NCBI GenBank assembly: GCA_002007465.1
Contig: LNAC01000165.1
Coordinates: forward strand, 310,001 to 374,000
Source: Ailurus styani
Lineage: Eukaryota; Chordata; Mammalia; Carnivora; Ailuridae
DNA length: 64,000 bases
Reading direction: 5' to 3'
Shown: one piece after another, positions 24,721-37,420 of the stretch
How positions within the stretch are numbered: the stretch's first letter is position 1
How the letters are laid out: each line of letters begins with the position of its first letter
Position numbers and translations under genes: made by a program
The notes under the pieces: generated by a model
What the model saw: only the letters and a program-made list of their open reading frames with translations
The model's database searches: none
What the model was told of the DNA's origin: nothing

Positions 24721-25071
24721 CAGTCCCAATCTATGGGATTTCCTCCTGGTCCCCGGGGCATCTCCGCTTATTTCTTTTAGTCCAGCATCCCTGTCAAGCG
24801 TCGGGACCCATGGATGCCTGGGTTGTCTTCCTCCTTTTGCCTGGCTCACCTCCCGTGCTCTTGCTCCCCGCCCGTTCCCTTAGCTCCTTTCTCCTCCGAC
24901 TCTCACCTTGAGAAAGGGAGCTGGGGAGGAATGAGAGGGAGCCAACTTCAGCCCCACAGGCGGCTGAGATTTGGCGCCTCTGCCCCCGAAGCGGCCGGGT
25001 TTGAATATACCTGCAGGAGCACTTGCTCCAAGGAGAGGAGAATGAGAATGGAGGGGTGGTGGGAGACAAGG

Positions 25072-25092
25072 GTGTGTGTGTGTGTGCGTGTG

Positions 25093-25161
<69 letters not shown>
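25072..25161 (+). repeat. (TG)n microsatellite in GRM1 intron 1
   Basis: About 90 bases of TG repeat are interrupted by GCG and GGG near 25,087-25,094 and then run pure to 25,161. It lies between the exon 1 donor and the RE1. Length is likely to vary between individuals. Confidence 0.95.
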
Positions 25162-25163
<2 letters not shown>

Positions 25164-25272
25164 GAAAGCTGGGAGGAGGGTTGAAAGAGCGAAGTCGGGG
25201 GTTGGGAGGGGATCAAAGAATTGCAACTCGCTGGTCAAGGCGCTGCGGGGGAATGTTTCTGCAGCAGGTCTG

Positions 25273-25293
25273 AGCACTGTCCAGGGTTCTGAA
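25273..25293 (-). promoter_or_regulatory. RE1/NRSE (REST binding site) in GRM1 intron 1
   Basis: On the minus strand the site reads TTCAGAACC, then CT, then GGACAGTGCT. By eye this matches 16 of 21 positions of the RE1 consensus, with both conserved half-sites (TTCAGnACC and GGACAGnGC) at canonical spacing. REST/NRSF binds such sites and silences neuronal genes in non-neuronal cells. The site lies 635 bases past the exon 1 donor. I recall, without being able to check, that an NRSE has been described for rodent Grm1. Confidence 0.8.
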
Positions 25294-25503
25294 GGCGACA
25301 GAGCTTGAGCTTCGGCTGCAGGAGCTCCCGAAGCTCCCTCCGTTCCCTTTCTAGAAATGTGCAAAGCCAAAGGTCCCGATTTAGGCGAGTGCAGGTGCCC
25401 CCTCCACCCGCTCCCTCCACCTTCCATCGCGGGAAACAAGTTACCTTATCTGCACCCTTTCTCCCTGAACATCTACAGTAAGCCTGACTTCTTGGGTGTG
25501 TGT

Positions 25504-25532
25504 GGGGTTTGGGGGGGAGACGGGGGTGTGGG
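25504..25532 (+). promoter_or_regulatory. Canonical G-quadruplex motif in GRM1 intron 1
   Basis: Four G runs (4, 7, 5 and 3 Gs) are separated by loops of 3, 4 and 3 bases (TTT, AGAC, TGT), which meets the G3+N1-7 rule on the + strand. It lies between the RE1 and the X-box. The motif is seen directly; any role is inferred. Confidence 0.6.
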
Positions 25533-25571
25533 AGACATACCAAACTCCGACATGCCGAGACTTTACCAGGC

Positions 25572-25585
25572 GTTGCCTTAGTAAC
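25572..25585 (+). promoter_or_regulatory. RFX-type X-box in GRM1 intron 1
   Basis: GTTGCCTTAGTAAC fits the RFX consensus GTNRCC-N2-RGYAAC at every defined position, including the two-base spacer. RFX factors (RFX1-4 act in brain) bind such imperfect palindromes. It lies about 280 bases downstream of the RE1, so a positive site and a silencer would sit in the same small intron. Confidence 0.7.
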
Positions 25586-26070
25586 TAATATGGATTTCCT
25601 CAACCTGGCAAATTATATTTACTATTCGGGGTCGTATGTTGAGGTCTCTTCAACCCCTCGAAGTTAAAGGTGCATTCTTTTTTGCGTTCATCTTGAAGTA
25701 ATGCTTCCACCTTCATAATGAGTTTCCAAATTTCTTCTGGGAAAAGTTGATCTTTCCAAATCCGGAAAGTTCTTTTGGGTTAAAAGACTTAGCTCCTCCT
25801 TCCATTTATTCCCTTTCCCCGTCAAGTCTGTAAGTGTAATGGGTATTTGGGGACCTGGAAAAGGCTTGAAGCTGAAGGAGGGGGAGGGTCGGCAGCGCCT
25901 CCAGGGACGGATGAGGGCACCACCTTCCGCCTTGACCATAGCTGTCCGTCCAGCCGATATCATGATGTGCTGGAATGAAATGGACCGGGCAACTATTAAC
26001 ATCACTGACCCGGAGTTTTGAAACAGGTCCTGTGATAACGGAGCTTTGATTTTCTTCCTTTTTTGTCGGC

Positions 26071-26072
26071 AG
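26071..26072 (+). other. Splice acceptor of GRM1 exon 2
   Basis: The AG is preceded by a run of pyrimidines from about 26,049 and by a branch-like TGATAAC 35 bases upstream. There is no competing AG in the tract. This is the best acceptor between the exon 1 donor and the ATG. Confidence 0.7.
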
Positions 26073-26121
26073 CGTTCAGCTCACGGCTTGCCACTACGAC
26101 GTGCATTGTTCGTACTCTTGA

Positions 26122-27192
<1,071 letters not shown>

Positions 27193-29827
27193 TAACAGCA
27201 CTGTGGGGAACAGATTTTACCCTTGTCAGTACACGCCCACCAAGGCATTGCCTTTTATCCTCGTCCTGTAATTATAGTGTAGGAAAACTGTGTCCCATGG
27301 TGTTTGGGGGATAGTAGGAACCTATCAGACATAAACTCTCCATGAACAGTTTCCAACTGTAGTTTTTGGACTTAGATGTTTGTCCTCGCATTCTGAGTTT
27401 GTGTTTGAAAAGCTTGTTTGCCCAAAGTGTTATACTACCCTTCAGTGACTGGCTATGATTATCCAAGCGTAGTAGACTAATCGGATATGAGCAATTAGGA
27501 AAACAAAAAAGAAAAACAAAACAAAACAAAAAACCTTGCTGTCCCCTAAATTGGGCTTGAAAGCTTGATCTTATCTTGAACAGCTGAAGGTTCTTTGTCT
27601 TAATATGCCCCTTCTTTCACATCCAAAGCTTACCTGTGAATGTCGGATTAATGCAGTCATCTGTATCCCTCAGTATATCAGAAACTTACTTCAAATTCTG
27701 AAGTGTCTTAGATACAATGGAAAAGTAAATAATTCAAATCATTTATTTATTTTCTTTCTATTACATCTGTTCAAGTTGTCCAGATGCCCTCACTCTTCCC
27801 ATGAATTTTCTTGTTTTTGAGAAATAGTACTGGTGACTTCTTGGGTTTGAGTTTTGATTTCTAATCTCTTTCTTCTTACACAATGACTTTGCTCATTAGA
27901 ATATAGTTAGATCAATTACTAATAAAAGGGTAGTAGATATTAGTTTCAAAATGGCCTTTAAAAATGAAATAAATTTACTTTTTGATTTTTATAGAATCTT
28001 ACATGAATTCTCAAAGTATTTCTTATAATGATTTCCCTTACTCTCTTCCTCTTAGCCTGTATATATTCGGGGATAAAAATGAGACTTTTGAGTCATCTCT
28101 TCTTAACTCACTTATCATGTTTATAAAGAAATTGATTAAACATTAATGCCTAGGACAATTCACATATATATGCTGGCATATGGAAGAGGATCTTGAGGAT
28201 ATTGCTACAGTCATACTTCTTGATATCGAATTATTAAAAGAAAGGCCAGGAAAGAATGGCATGACTTCATATTCTTTTAAGAGTTTTACAATATTCAGTT
28301 ACTGGTGTGAAGTCTGATTTTCGAAGTTAAGAAGCATTCTTACTGAAGTGGTTATATGGTGATTGTTAATGAAAACCAGTGCTTTAATTTATAAAGGGAG
28401 CAGAATTTTCAGGATAAACAAAAATAATGTAGAATTATACATTATAATTTCAGAGTTTGCTTTTGGGAAAAAAATTTTGCCGCAACGTTGTGACTTCTAA
28501 CAACTGAGTCATATTTCTGAATCTTGATTTTTAATAGAAAATGGCATACCTCTTTTTCAACAAAATCTCGTATAACTTTTTTAAGATACAATTTTAATTT
28601 CAAATGTTAATCTCTTACATATTAATGTCTAATGTTAATTTGCTATATTTTAATGTCTAACATAGTTTCCTCTAGTGTTTAGGTGAAAGCACAAATTAAA
28701 GATGTGTTAATTATCAGCATTAGATCTCTCTAAAAGGAAATGGCAAAATCGAGATGGCATGTGACTTACTTAAATATTAAATTATTCTCCCTCCATTGAG
28801 CTAGGTCATTGTTTATAGAGATAAGAAGTATAAATTTCTCCTTCAAGAAGTAATACTTCATCACTTTTATATACTAGTTTTATTTTCCATATTTTAATAT
28901 AATACCATTTTATTTTGGAGTAAGGAAGAATAGAGAAAAGACAATTTTCAATTTGTTTTCCAGTTGCATCACTTTGCTAAAAATAATTTCTAATAGTGGG
29001 TTGCTTTCTGACAAGTAGAATTATGCTTTTGGGAAATTAATTGGACTTGTGTTTGCCAATTTTGTTCAGGAAGGGCTCATATTAAAATTTCACCCTTATA
29101 TTAGTTTGGATTACTTTGTTTTCTTTCTACCTTCTGACTGATGTGTGTGGCAGAGATAATGTCTCCATACTATTATAGTAGTTGATTCCAGACTACATTG
29201 TGTTCATAGGACAGCATCAGGGCTAAGTTTGCTGTCTATTACCAAGAGTTTATGCCATTCACCTTGACTTTTTTATACAATCTGATATCTTCTAAAGGAG
29301 AATTTGTTTCTTTTCTTATTAGACATAATATCTGTTGAAACTAAATTGATTTTATTTTTGTCTATCTGCAAAGAAAGATAACAGTCTCTTTTATATAAGC
29401 TTCAGCTGAAAATTCATTTTTCCTGAGGTTCTGCCCTCCTGCTTCTCAGGGACCCATGGTGTACTGGCCTGAAGGCATTTTCTTGCATCATTTAGTAATT
29501 TTCCTGCCTTCAGACTGATGGGGTCACCTACTGGTGACAGTTCCTTGTCAAAAAGCAGCTAAGACCACATATCAGTGTTGTCTCTGCCATCTGGGCACTA
29601 TTCAGGAAGGAGGCCAGTTTGGATGTTAGCAATTTGGAGCTTAGAAATTCTGGAACCTCCAGTGACCTTCACCTCTCCTTTCCAAATTAGCCATCTCTAG
29701 TCAATTTATCATCATATATATTTTTTTAAATTAGAAGTTAGGCTAGTACAGTTAACATCAAAGGTACTAAGTGAGTAGGCTAGCATGTCTTCATTTTCAC
29801 AGTTAATTTTGATGGACTTTACAATCA

Positions 29828-29863
29828 CAATTGGGGCATCCTATTATTTGAATGCCCCAATTG
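29828..29863. repeat. Perfect 12-bp inverted repeat
   Basis: CAATTGGGGCAT (29,828-29,839) and its exact reverse complement ATGCCCCAATTG (29,852-29,863) are separated by 12 bases. It is GC-rich relative to its surroundings. Confidence 0.9.
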
Positions 29864-30706
29864 CTTTTTATATCTCTTTATTATTTTATTTTATATTGAA
29901 GCTTGAAGATATTATCTGTTTGTTTGTTTTTTTAAACCAGCTAGAATTCAGTTGTTATATTCTTTTACACGCTTTTCAATCTTCTACCACATCATCTGGG
30001 TCACACTTATCCTTTGGGCCATGGCAACTGTCAGTTTACCTGATGTGAAATAGAATTGGTGTACATGTAGTTACCTGCAGTAGGCTCTCCAGAAAATTTC
30101 CAGGAGTGGTTCTTGAGGAGAATATTGAGGTAGAATCTGTTGAAGGGTGGACACTGAAGCAATAGAACCTTATTCACAAATAAAAATTGAGTGCATTTTG
30201 GAGCAAGCTGCTCACCTGAAGTATGTGTCTTTAAATATGCTAAGCATAAAATGCAAAAATAGCCTACTTCTGTGAAGAATATCTTGGCCAAGGACACTGT
30301 ATTTTATCCTTATGATGAAATGCAGATTCCCCATCAAGGATCAAATTTATCATTTCAAAAAGTTATAGAAAGCAGTACTTTAAAATAATTCTAGTTGATT
30401 ACATTAAAAACATTGAACAAGTTCAATATAGAATATTCCTTGAGTTTGTAGCTTTTTTTTGATTGGATACATTTTTACTTGTTTTAAGCCATTCTCTGTC
30501 ACTATTTGGTCCTATATGTCAGATGCGTATTGTTAAGATAGAGGGATTAATTATGCTCCTATACAGTGCCCTTCACTATATGGTGCTTTTTTTGTTTGCA
30601 GTTACATTTTCATTGTGGTGCACCTTTCTTTGATGCTTGCTTACATTTTATATGAAATTGGCCTTTTTGGGGGATTCTTCTCAAAATTTAATCTTTTTCT
30701 TTTTAG

Positions 30707-30802
30707 AAGCCTTTTTCTACTTGATATAAAACTTATTTTAAAAGTCTAATGGCGTCAGAGGAAAATCCTCCAGTTAGTGAACGATTACTTCAGCTAATGA
30801 AG
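30707..30802 (+). other. Candidate cryptic/alternative exon inside GRM1 intron 2
   Basis: A strong polypyrimidine acceptor (TTTAATCTTTTTCTTTTTAG) precedes a 96-base stretch ending AAG|GTAGAT. Inside it, from 30,749, an ATG opens 18 codons (M-A-S-E-E-N-P-P-V-S-E-R-L-L-Q-L-M-K) of protein-like composition that run exactly to the donor. If spliced after the GRM1 coding exon (phase 1), the frame stops after about seven residues, so it would act as a poison exon. It may be chance: the donor is only moderate, the ATG context is weak, and I recognise no protein family. Confidence 0.25.
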
Positions 30803-32396
30803 GTAGATACAAGAATTTTATTTCTACTAAATATCATATTTTATACCTACACAACACCAGCAACTTTCTTTATATCTTTCTTATCTTGATTCCAACCTAT
30901 TTCACTATAAATTACCTTAATAAATTGCTCTATCTTATCACAAAATAAGGAATGAAAGTGTCTTCAAAGATTATTTAGGTCAACCAGTTAAAGATGCTTA
31001 AAACACCACTATCTTTGCCAAATACTAGTTCCCATATGCTCTGAGTTTCCTATTTGTGATTAGGATTTCTGATGAGAGTGGGAGAATATAGAATTTAAAG
31101 TCAGAAGCAGAATTTCACCTATTAGTCAACTTTCTATATAATGACCTGACTCCCTGAAATTTCCACTAATTCTCCATCAGCCACTGGGAGTCATCCAAAA
31201 CAATTTAAATTCCTCTTCCATGTGATATTTATTATCAATAAATCCTCTCTCCTTTATGCTGTACCTCACCAGTTCTCTCACCCATTTATTTGTTCTAGTT
31301 TTTAATTCCCTCATCATTACAGATAACTCCAGTAGACCTTAGGTAAGTTATTATCCAGAAGTCTTTTAAAACATATGTACTGCTGCTGGGCCATATCTCT
31401 TTCTCTTTATGCTTGAGCAATTATTAATATTGATGTTGTTATTGTTATTTTTTCTGAGAGTAGGACTTTTTAATTTCTTTTTTAAAATTTCTTTTTAAAT
31501 GTAAAATTATTAGCTTAAATCTGCCTTATCAGTCTAAGTTCTGGGATTTTATTATTTCATTCATCTCTGCATCACTTTAGGACCAGTTTTGTGTCCTCAG
31601 GATTTAATTATATACATTGAAACTAAGTAAGATAGGATCCTATTGTCCATCGCCAGCAAACTACTCCCTGGCTAACTCTAGTGGTCACTTGGCCTTTATG
31701 AATTTCCTTGACAGTATGTTTTTCCACTATATACGGTGCCACTTTATAGATAAATAAATCAATATCAGTAGTTTAAATGAAAATCCATCATATATTCAAC
31801 TCTAGTTGAAGATTTACTATACCAAAAAGTTCATGTAAAAAATTTGAAGGCTTGGTTGCAGTTACTAAGTACTTTACACTGTAAAGTCAGTACAATTCAA
31901 CACATATAAAACAAATGAAAGATAAGTGTAGACATTTAGAAACATGAATTTATATATGTTTAGGGAACATTGAAATAAAATACTGGTGAGTGTAATTAGC
32001 TAGAAAAATTCCAGAGAAAATAATTTTGATTAGTGTGGTTTTTAAAAAATATGACATGTGTAAGTTAGAAGCAGTAGTAAGAATGGGGTAAAGTAAGTGG
32101 GTTAGCTTCACTGGAGGGGAGACTGTGGTCCAAGAACTAAGAATAAAGTTAGCAACTCAAATGTGGATTCTTATAATTTGTGACTCTGTGACTCTTTTTG
32201 ATATGCAGGACAAAAAGTAGAGAATCTTGAAGCATGTGCCGAAGAGTTTTGGTTTCAAGAAAGATATACCTGAGTAGAGTTTGATGTGATTCAAAGATAA
32301 TTAAGTGAATTTTACTGAAATATGTAGGGAAGATCTATTAAAGGGAAGGGGGAAACTAACTATGAAAATGTTAGTTATTGTGGAATTCTTTTTTTG

Positions 32397-32460
32397 GTAA
32401 AGATTTTATTTATTCAACAGGGAGAGAGACATAGAGAGAGGGAATTCCAACAGGGGGAGG
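32397..32460 (-). mobile_element. Truncated SINEC tail
   Basis: Only the tail and CT-rich part (AAAGATTTTATTTATT..GGGAGAGAGAC on the + strand) remain. The tRNA-like head is missing. It is the only SINE trace between 18,389 and 41,681. Confidence 0.7.
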
Positions 32461-32689
32461 TTTAAACAGCATGAACCAATATTTAATATATTTAATTCAA
32501 TGTGTACTTTGGCTAAGGGCACATACATTATTAGTAAGCATGGGTGAAAAGCCATGATGGTATGAGGTATTGTATTTGTGATTTTTAAAAAAATTGTTCA
32601 GATCCAAATAAAACCTTGTTCACCCAGAGACTTGATTCTCCATCTGACTTATCTGGGTACTTGAGAGTTGGCTTCTTTAAACTCCAACT

Positions 32690-32890
32690 TTTTACTTTTT
32701 CAAAAATTGAATTATAGTCGATATACAATATTATGTTAGTTTCATGTGTGCAACATAGTTATTTGATGTTTTCATACATTATGAAATGATCATCTCCATA
32801 GGTCTAGTTATCCTCTATCACTATTATTATTATAATAGTACTTGTTATATTCTCTATACTATATATTTTAAACATTTTACAAGGTGATCT
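32690..32890 (-). mobile_element. L1M 3'-end fragment
   Basis: The + strand order TGAATTATAGTCGATATACAAT.., TTAGTTTCATGTGTGCAAC and CATTATGAAATGATCA follows an old L1 3' end in antisense. Confidence 0.6.
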
Positions 32891-33810
32891 TTGCATACTA
32901 TAGAGTTTTCTGACTTTTTTTAAAGAGTGCTAGATTTAACAGACACTTTCCTTAAATATACAAAGTAATCATTATGATTATCAATTGTTACATGTGCTGG
33001 GATACAGTGGTAATCTTGAATCCTGTTGAAAAATATAAAGCCATTTATTCCTACTGAAAATGACCCCAGATTGCTATAATTTTGAGTTTCTATATTTGTT
33101 ATTTTTTCCTACATTGGCTAGACTCATTAAGCCATTTTGTAAGTTTTTAAATCAGTATTTAGCAAACAGCTACTATGTGCAAAGAATTAAGGTGAAATAC
33201 AAAGATAAAAAGACATCTTCATTATGTTGAGAAAGATGGAACTCTTCTTGATTCTTCTACCATGCCATCAATCACCCTATGACTTCATTAGCTTTGGAAC
33301 AAATTTTTCAAGTAGCTGCGCTACATAGGGTAGATGGTGATGGCAACCCCTATTTTATGTTTCTATCATGTGGAATGGGAGTTGCCATTCCTCTTCAGGT
33401 ACTAAAAATTTTCTCCTAGTGATCTATGGCGCTAATATACAATGACTGTTTTATGGATTTTTAAATAACTTTCCAGGCAGTGGCTAGAGTGGTATCATCA
33501 TGAAAAAGTTTGTCAGAAGCCATATTTTCAACATGCTCCATAGTAAGACCATAGAGGGCTGGGAAACTGCAGTGGAGGACAGAATACTTTAGTGAGTACC
33601 TACAACCACTGAAAACACAACTCATAATTCATGCATTCTGATATTAGGTTGGAAACAACATCTCAGTAGAAAAAGATATGCAGAGAAGCTAAGGTTGAAA
33701 ACCAGAATCAGGCTGAGATATAAAGCCAAAATGATGAGGTTGTCTTACCCATCAAAGAGCTATCATTAAAGGTTTTATATAGAAATATTTATGTAATTTG
33801 TGTATTCAAA

Positions 33811-33843
33811 TTTTATTTATTTATTTATTTATTCTATTTATTT
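33811..33843 (+). repeat. (TTTA)n tract
   Basis: Short, slightly interrupted TTTA repeat. Confidence 0.85.
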
Positions 33844-34624
33844 TTCATGCCTAGCTGCTCTCTATGAATGTCCTTATAACATTTAAGGTCTAAATTTAGA
33901 GGAAAAATTATAATTTTAACATCCTTCAGTCTCATGGGAAGTTTTGCTTTCTTAGACTTGTGGTATTGTGGTACCAAATATAGTGTTAATGTTTTTATGA
34001 AAAGAATTTATTGGTTTAGGTAGAAATTCTCATTTATCAATTTTAGAATTACCTATTTTTGTTACTTCATGGCCAAGAAATTGAAAATTCAAGGCGGTTA
34101 TCTAAATGATTCAGATAAAACCCTAAATTGGCAACTAGAGTACAAAAAAATTTGGGGGAGAAATTCTTTGGTTACTAAGTAAACTTATTTTGCATTCTAA
34201 TGAAGACATGACCATTTACATGTGTCTATTATGTGTCAGACACTGGTGTTGGTTCTATAGGTAGTTATAGACTCAGGGGTTACAAAAAGTTAATCATCTG
34301 AAAAAAATAAATGCATAGAAGACTGTGGGAAATACCATATGTTCATTTTATTTTATTTGTAAAATGAGAATGATAATCACTGCTATATTACTTAACTCAT
34401 AACAGTGCTTCAGAGAATAAGGAGATGGTATGTACAACTAACTTTCACAGCTTTTGTTAAACTGCCATGAAAGGAACAGATTCTTAAGACATTAGCTCTT
34501 CTTAGCTGATGAATATTGAGCAAGTACATTAAATCAGTTAATTAGGTATAGACTTTTGACTCAAATCTTGGTAACATATGACAAAAATGAAATTCATGGT
34601 TAAAAGTGTAGCATGCACTATAGA

Positions 34625-34745
34625 TTTTAAGAATCTTTCTCAAGTTATAAATGAGAAAACAAAGGCCCAGGAAAATAACATGACTTGCCCAAGACCGTAA
34701 TATTTGTCAGTGGCAAAGCCAGAACTAATTCAACTTTGTGTTAGA
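34625..34745 (-). mobile_element. MIR relic
   Basis: AAATGAGAAAACAAAGGCCCAG, shown in part, then TGACTTGCCCAAGACC and GTGGCAAAGCCAGAACT are the antisense of the MIR core. Confidence 0.7.
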
Positions 34746-36239
34746 TACTTTTTTAAAACAAGACTCTATTGTTTGATGGACCGATTGTTTTTAGATTCAT
34801 CTTCATGCATTCCGCTCTCCTGTGAGCTTTATATCATTCAGCCAAACCACATTCTTCCCAACTGCTGTCATTTAGCAACTTCCAGGAGACTCTTCTGTCA
34901 CTGAAAACTCATTCTTACTGCTGATATTCCCCTTTTCAATACTGACTCTTGCCATACTTATGATTAATTCTAATATTCGTGTGTGTGACCCATTGATACT
35001 TGTCCTTTCCCTTCACTTCAGCAACCCACCTACCCTTGGCATCACCAAGAACTGTTCTATCTCTGAATTCTTAAACATCAGAAAGCTTCTGAACAGTAGA
35101 AGAAAACAGTAGAAGTTTTCAACTTCTCTTGCTCTCAACTCCCCTGCTCTTCACATTTCTCTGGAAAGCCTAGAAAAAGCCATTTTCTTATTTGATCTGA
35201 TTTCTTCCCTGGATCTGTGCAACTCTACCTCCATATTTGAGCTTGTTACCATCTAGTAATAAAACTCCTTTCTTAGAGAAAATGAACTTCCAACTTTAAG
35301 AGTCCATTCTATATGAAACTCTTGTTGAGGCTTGTCATTTTCCCCCATTCCATTTAGTGCAGAAAAATAAAGACCAGAAAGGAGCACCTTTTTTAATGAA
35401 AGAAGAAAAAATTCCATCCCTGTGAGGGCTGTGGTCAAGAGGGGGAGATCGCACTTACTCAGCTTGCTCTATGGTACCATCTTGATAGCAAGTGGTCAGG
35501 GGTTGTGTATAGTGCATAAGGATAAGAAGATTTGAAAAGGATGCCTAGAGCTGGATTCCAGGGATCAGGAATAGGATGGGTGCAACGGGCTCATGGAATT
35601 AGCCATGCTTAGAGAGCCATCAGAATAAAATGTATAAAAACAATCCCTTAAGTTTATTGTGCAGATGAGATAGAGCTAGATAAATGTAAGATATTATTGT
35701 TGTTGTCAGGCTCTTCCAACCTTAACTAAGAAGATGTCCTTAGTTTAAGTGAGCAGATGTGAACAAATTATAAGAGTGTTCTAGAGTGAAAGTGTGCCAA
35801 TAAGGAGAGTAGAGGTATATCCTGCTGATTTACTACCTTTGAGAACCACATTCATCTTTCCGTGTTCCTCCTTCATAACAATTACATCCATAGCATGTGG
35901 CCATAGATGAGGCCTTTCCTTTAGAGTTGGATAGATTATTCTATAGCTATTGTTGGATCTTCAAGGCAGTTTCTTCTGTTCTCTGTGATGCTCTGGCACA
36001 TTTTACAATTTATGTTATAAAGGGCTGAACAAAAAAGATCAATAAACATTGCTGAGAGTATGTTGAAGAGGACAAGCTGTTTACAATAGAATTTAAAAGG
36101 TGGTATGAGGATGTTGAAACAGGGAAGCAAACAAATAATATCCCTTTTTCCTGGATAAATAAATATACTGCATTATTTTCACTTTTTGGTCAACAGATAT
36201 TACTCTGTTGGTAAAGATGCAAACATGTTCAGATGTCTG

Positions 36240-37420
36240 TCATAATTAAACAGATGTTTAGTGAGCAATTTCTCTGGGTCAGCCTCTGTTATAGCCACTG
36301 ATGACCAGAGCTAAACTATAATTCCTCTCTCAAGAAGTTCATCATGTGGTGATTACCATTTGGCTTGATAAATGCAACCATAGGAGTAGGTGTGAATAGA
36401 GAGGTAACAGAGAAAACTGTTACTACCTTTTTCTGGGCCAGGGAAAGAAGTGAGTGTAACTTCATAGAAGACTCCCAAAGGAGGTAACATTGAAATTCAC
36501 CCCCTTAGAGGAATAGGAGGACATAGAAGAGTGAATATGAGTAAAAGTGTTGATGTAGAAAAGAAAGTAGGCTCAGGGAACTTAAACATATAACTAATTC
36601 TGGAACGTATGTTCAGGGAAAAGGATTGGGAAAAGATCAAGATGAAAAGGAAAGACCTATGTCATGAAGGGACATGATTGTCATACCAAGAAATTTAGAT
36701 TCTATTTTGTAAACATGGTGAGCCAGTGAAGGATTTTAAACAGAGAGGAAACACAATCAGATTTTTATTTTGGAAAGTGTACCCTGAAAATTTTGGAGAG
36801 GACAGATTAAGACAATAAATCAGACTAGAAATTGGGACACAAGTTGGTAGGCCATTGATAGTTGGGAAAGTGGTAGAAAAAAACCCCAATTTAATTAATC
36901 AGTTTATTCGAAAGATGATAAGAGCTTTACTAAAGGAAATGTCAATGGGGATGGAAAGGAGAATGGATTTGACAGCAGTTTAGTGGAGAGATTCGGATTT
37001 AGTGACTGATAGGTTATGAGGATTTAGGAGAAAGGGAAGTCAATAGTAACTCCCAGGTTTCCATTTTTAAAACTAAGTAGGAAGAAAAGAGGAAACACAG
37101 ATTGGGAAGATATATGAGTTTTACAGTAGTTGAATTTGAGATATCTATGAGACCAGAAAGTTGAGAGATCCCATAAGTCAAAGATCTGGATAGGGAGGTA
37201 GATTTGTGATTTTCCAGCAAATAGCTGTGGTTAAAACCACAAGAGTGGTTGAGATTATGAGGAAGAGGATATAGAATGAAAAGAAGAACAAGGTAAGGAC
37301 AGAACTTTGAGGAAGGTGAAAATGAGAAAGAGGATCCAGAAAAAGGATGGAGAAAAATAGAAAACTGGAAAGGGAGAGAGGAAGAACCAGGAAAAAACCA
37401 GACATCATGACAGCCAAGGG
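36240..37420 (+). mobile_element. Ancient LINE-like interspersed repeat (family unsure)
   Basis: Blocks such as 'TAGATTCTATTTTGTAAAC', 'AGCCAGTGAAGGATTTTAAAC', 'AATCAGATTTTTATTTTGGAA' and 'GTAACTCCCAGGTTTCC' belong to a very common old mammalian repeat. I do not remember its family name with certainty. Only decayed sequence remains. Confidence 0.45.

Larger units (their letters stand above)
24639..26072 (+). other. GRM1: GRM1 intron 1 (within the 5' UTR)
   Basis: This 1434-base intron begins GTACGT and ends in a pyrimidine-rich tract (TTTTCTTCCTTTTTTGTCGGCAG). A TGATAAC sequence near 26,032-26,038 is a plausible branch point about 35 bases from the acceptor. The intron contains the TG microsatellite, the RE1, the G-quadruplex motif and the X-box listed separately. 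Confidence 0.65.

Noticed and set aside
24794..25439. Overlapping 122-164-codon frames around the TG repeat
   Set aside because: They read the microsatellite as His-Thr or Val-Cys repeats and cross a predicted intron. They have no start or domain support.
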